The position numbers and the translations under genes were made by a program. From an uncultured Cocleimonas sp. (lineage in GTDB: Bacteria; Pseudomonadota; Gammaproteobacteria; Thiotrichales; Thiotrichaceae), in NCBI GenBank assembly GCA_938041705.1, contig CALISP010000324.1, positions 1 to 5,913 of the forward strand: DNA of 5,913 bases, written 5' to 3'. Shown one piece after another: positions 5,227 to 5,913 of this stretch (positions are counted from its first letter, which is position 1; each line of letters opens with the position of its first letter). The notes under the pieces are model-generated. The model was not told the DNA's origin, made no database searches, and saw nothing but the letters and a program-made list of their open reading frames with translations.

Positions 5227-5913
5227 TTAAGAAATATCTAAACTATCAGAATAAGCAAACAAAGCTGGCGCTCCGCCTGTATGCCAAAATAAAACGCTAT
5301 CACTTTTTTTAATTTTTCCTGTTCGAATCATATCGATTAAACCACCCATGGCTCGGCCGGTATAGACAGGGTCTATCAATATTCCTTCAGTTTTAGCCGT
5401 GAGTGAAATGGCTTCGTTTTCTAATGCTCCGACTTCACCGTAGCCATCACCTACATAATCTGAGTTAAGGATTAAATCTACATCTGAAAACTTATGATCA
5501 CTCTCTAATAGCTTGGCGGTTTTATTGGCAAGTGAAACTATGTACTGATCAAAAGGGATTTTGTCTGTTTCGCCTTTATCTATATTGATTCCAACTAATT
5601 CAACAGAAGATTCGAATATTTTTTTACCCAGCATTAAACCAGCTTGTGTGCCACCGGAACTCGATGCAAAAATGATATGAGTAAAAGATGTCTCTAATTC
5701 TTGGCTTTGTTGTTCAAGTTCTCTGAATGCTTCTAGAAACCCTATCGCACCTAATTCATTTGAGCCGCCGTAGGGAACCACATACACCTTCTTTCCTTCT
5801 TTTTTTAATTGCTCAACAATTTCAGGGATGTCTTCGCCTTTACGGTTTTTGCCTGCCCAATGAATATGGCAATCGAAGATCTTATCTAAAAGTAAATTTC
5901 CATCCAAACGATC
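5227..5913 (-). CDS. D-cysteine desulfhydrase / ACC deaminase family PLP enzyme (C-terminal part; 5' end outside window)
   Basis: This is the C-terminal part of a fold-type II pyridoxal-phosphate enzyme. The frame is open to the right edge (DRLDGNLLL...), so the real start and the PLP-binding lysine lie beyond the window, about 110 residues missing by comparison with Escherichia coli DcyD (about 328 residues). Visible motifs, numbered from the edge, are VVPYGGSNELGA, the glycine-rich phosphate loop SSSGGTQAGL, DPVYTGRAMGGLID and HTGGAPALFAY. ACC deaminases have Glu and Leu where this protein has Thr185 (PVYTG) and Thr212 (HTGG). The two Thr match D-cysteine desulfhydrase, which breaks D-cysteine into pyruvate, sulfide and ammonia. 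The product call is thus DcyD-like, though related D-amino acid lyases cannot be excluded. It converges on PRT2 across a shared terminator and has no evident link to purine metabolism. Confidence 0.85.
   Translation of the reverse strand, partial: DRLDGNLLLDKIFDCHIHWAGKNRKGEDIPEIVEQLKKEGKKVYVVPYGGSNELGAIGFLEAFRELEQQSQELETSFTHIIFASSSGGTQAGLMLGKKIFESSVELVGINIDKGETDKIPFDQYIVSLANKTAKLLESDHKFSDVDLILNSDYVGDGYGEVGALENEAISLTAKTEGILIDPVYTGRAMGGLIDMIRTGKIKKSDSVLFWHTGGAPALFAYSDSLDIS

Overview
This window is AT-rich (roughly 40 percent G+C by eye) and tightly packed. It reads as chromosomal DNA of a proteobacterium. A marine gammaproteobacterium is my best guess, from the two-subunit xanthine dehydrogenase, the low G+C and the short intergenic gaps. 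That placement is an inference and no taxonomic marker gene is present. I see no mobile element, CRISPR array, tRNA or rRNA.

Layout. From about 4477 down to the left edge, four genes lie head to tail on the minus strand: a purine-type phosphoribosyltransferase (PRT1, 3887-4477), a LysR-type regulator (2944-3855), xdhA (1288-2838; FeS/FAD subunit of xanthine dehydrogenase) and the 5' part of xdhB (1-1288; molybdopterin subunit, cut by the window edge). A second phosphoribosyltransferase (PRT2, 4565-5140), paralogous to PRT1, is transcribed divergently from an 87-bp intergenic region. PRT2 converges on a D-cysteine desulfhydrase-type PLP enzyme (5227-5913, minus, 5' end outside the window). A strong two-way hairpin terminator separates these two genes.

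How the genes fit together. Xanthine dehydrogenase oxidises hypoxanthine to xanthine and xanthine to urate. The active-site residues visible in XdhB are those of true xanthine dehydrogenases rather than aldehyde oxidases. The two phosphoribosyltransferases belong to the family that joins free purine bases to PRPP. The block therefore places purine salvage and purine oxidation side by side, with a LysR regulator between them that probably senses a purine-related ligand (inference). The PLP enzyme is functionally unrelated as far as the sequence shows.

The most unusual non-coding feature is a 4 x 12-bp direct repeat that overlaps the lysR stop codon. Just downstream of it, before xdhA, is a dyad of the T-N11-A type typical of LysR operators. 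Together they make the 105-bp lysR-xdhA gap the likely control region for xdhAB. Nothing here is clearly a wholly new system. The least described element is the coupling of duplicated purine phosphoribosyltransferases with a LysR-xdhAB unit.
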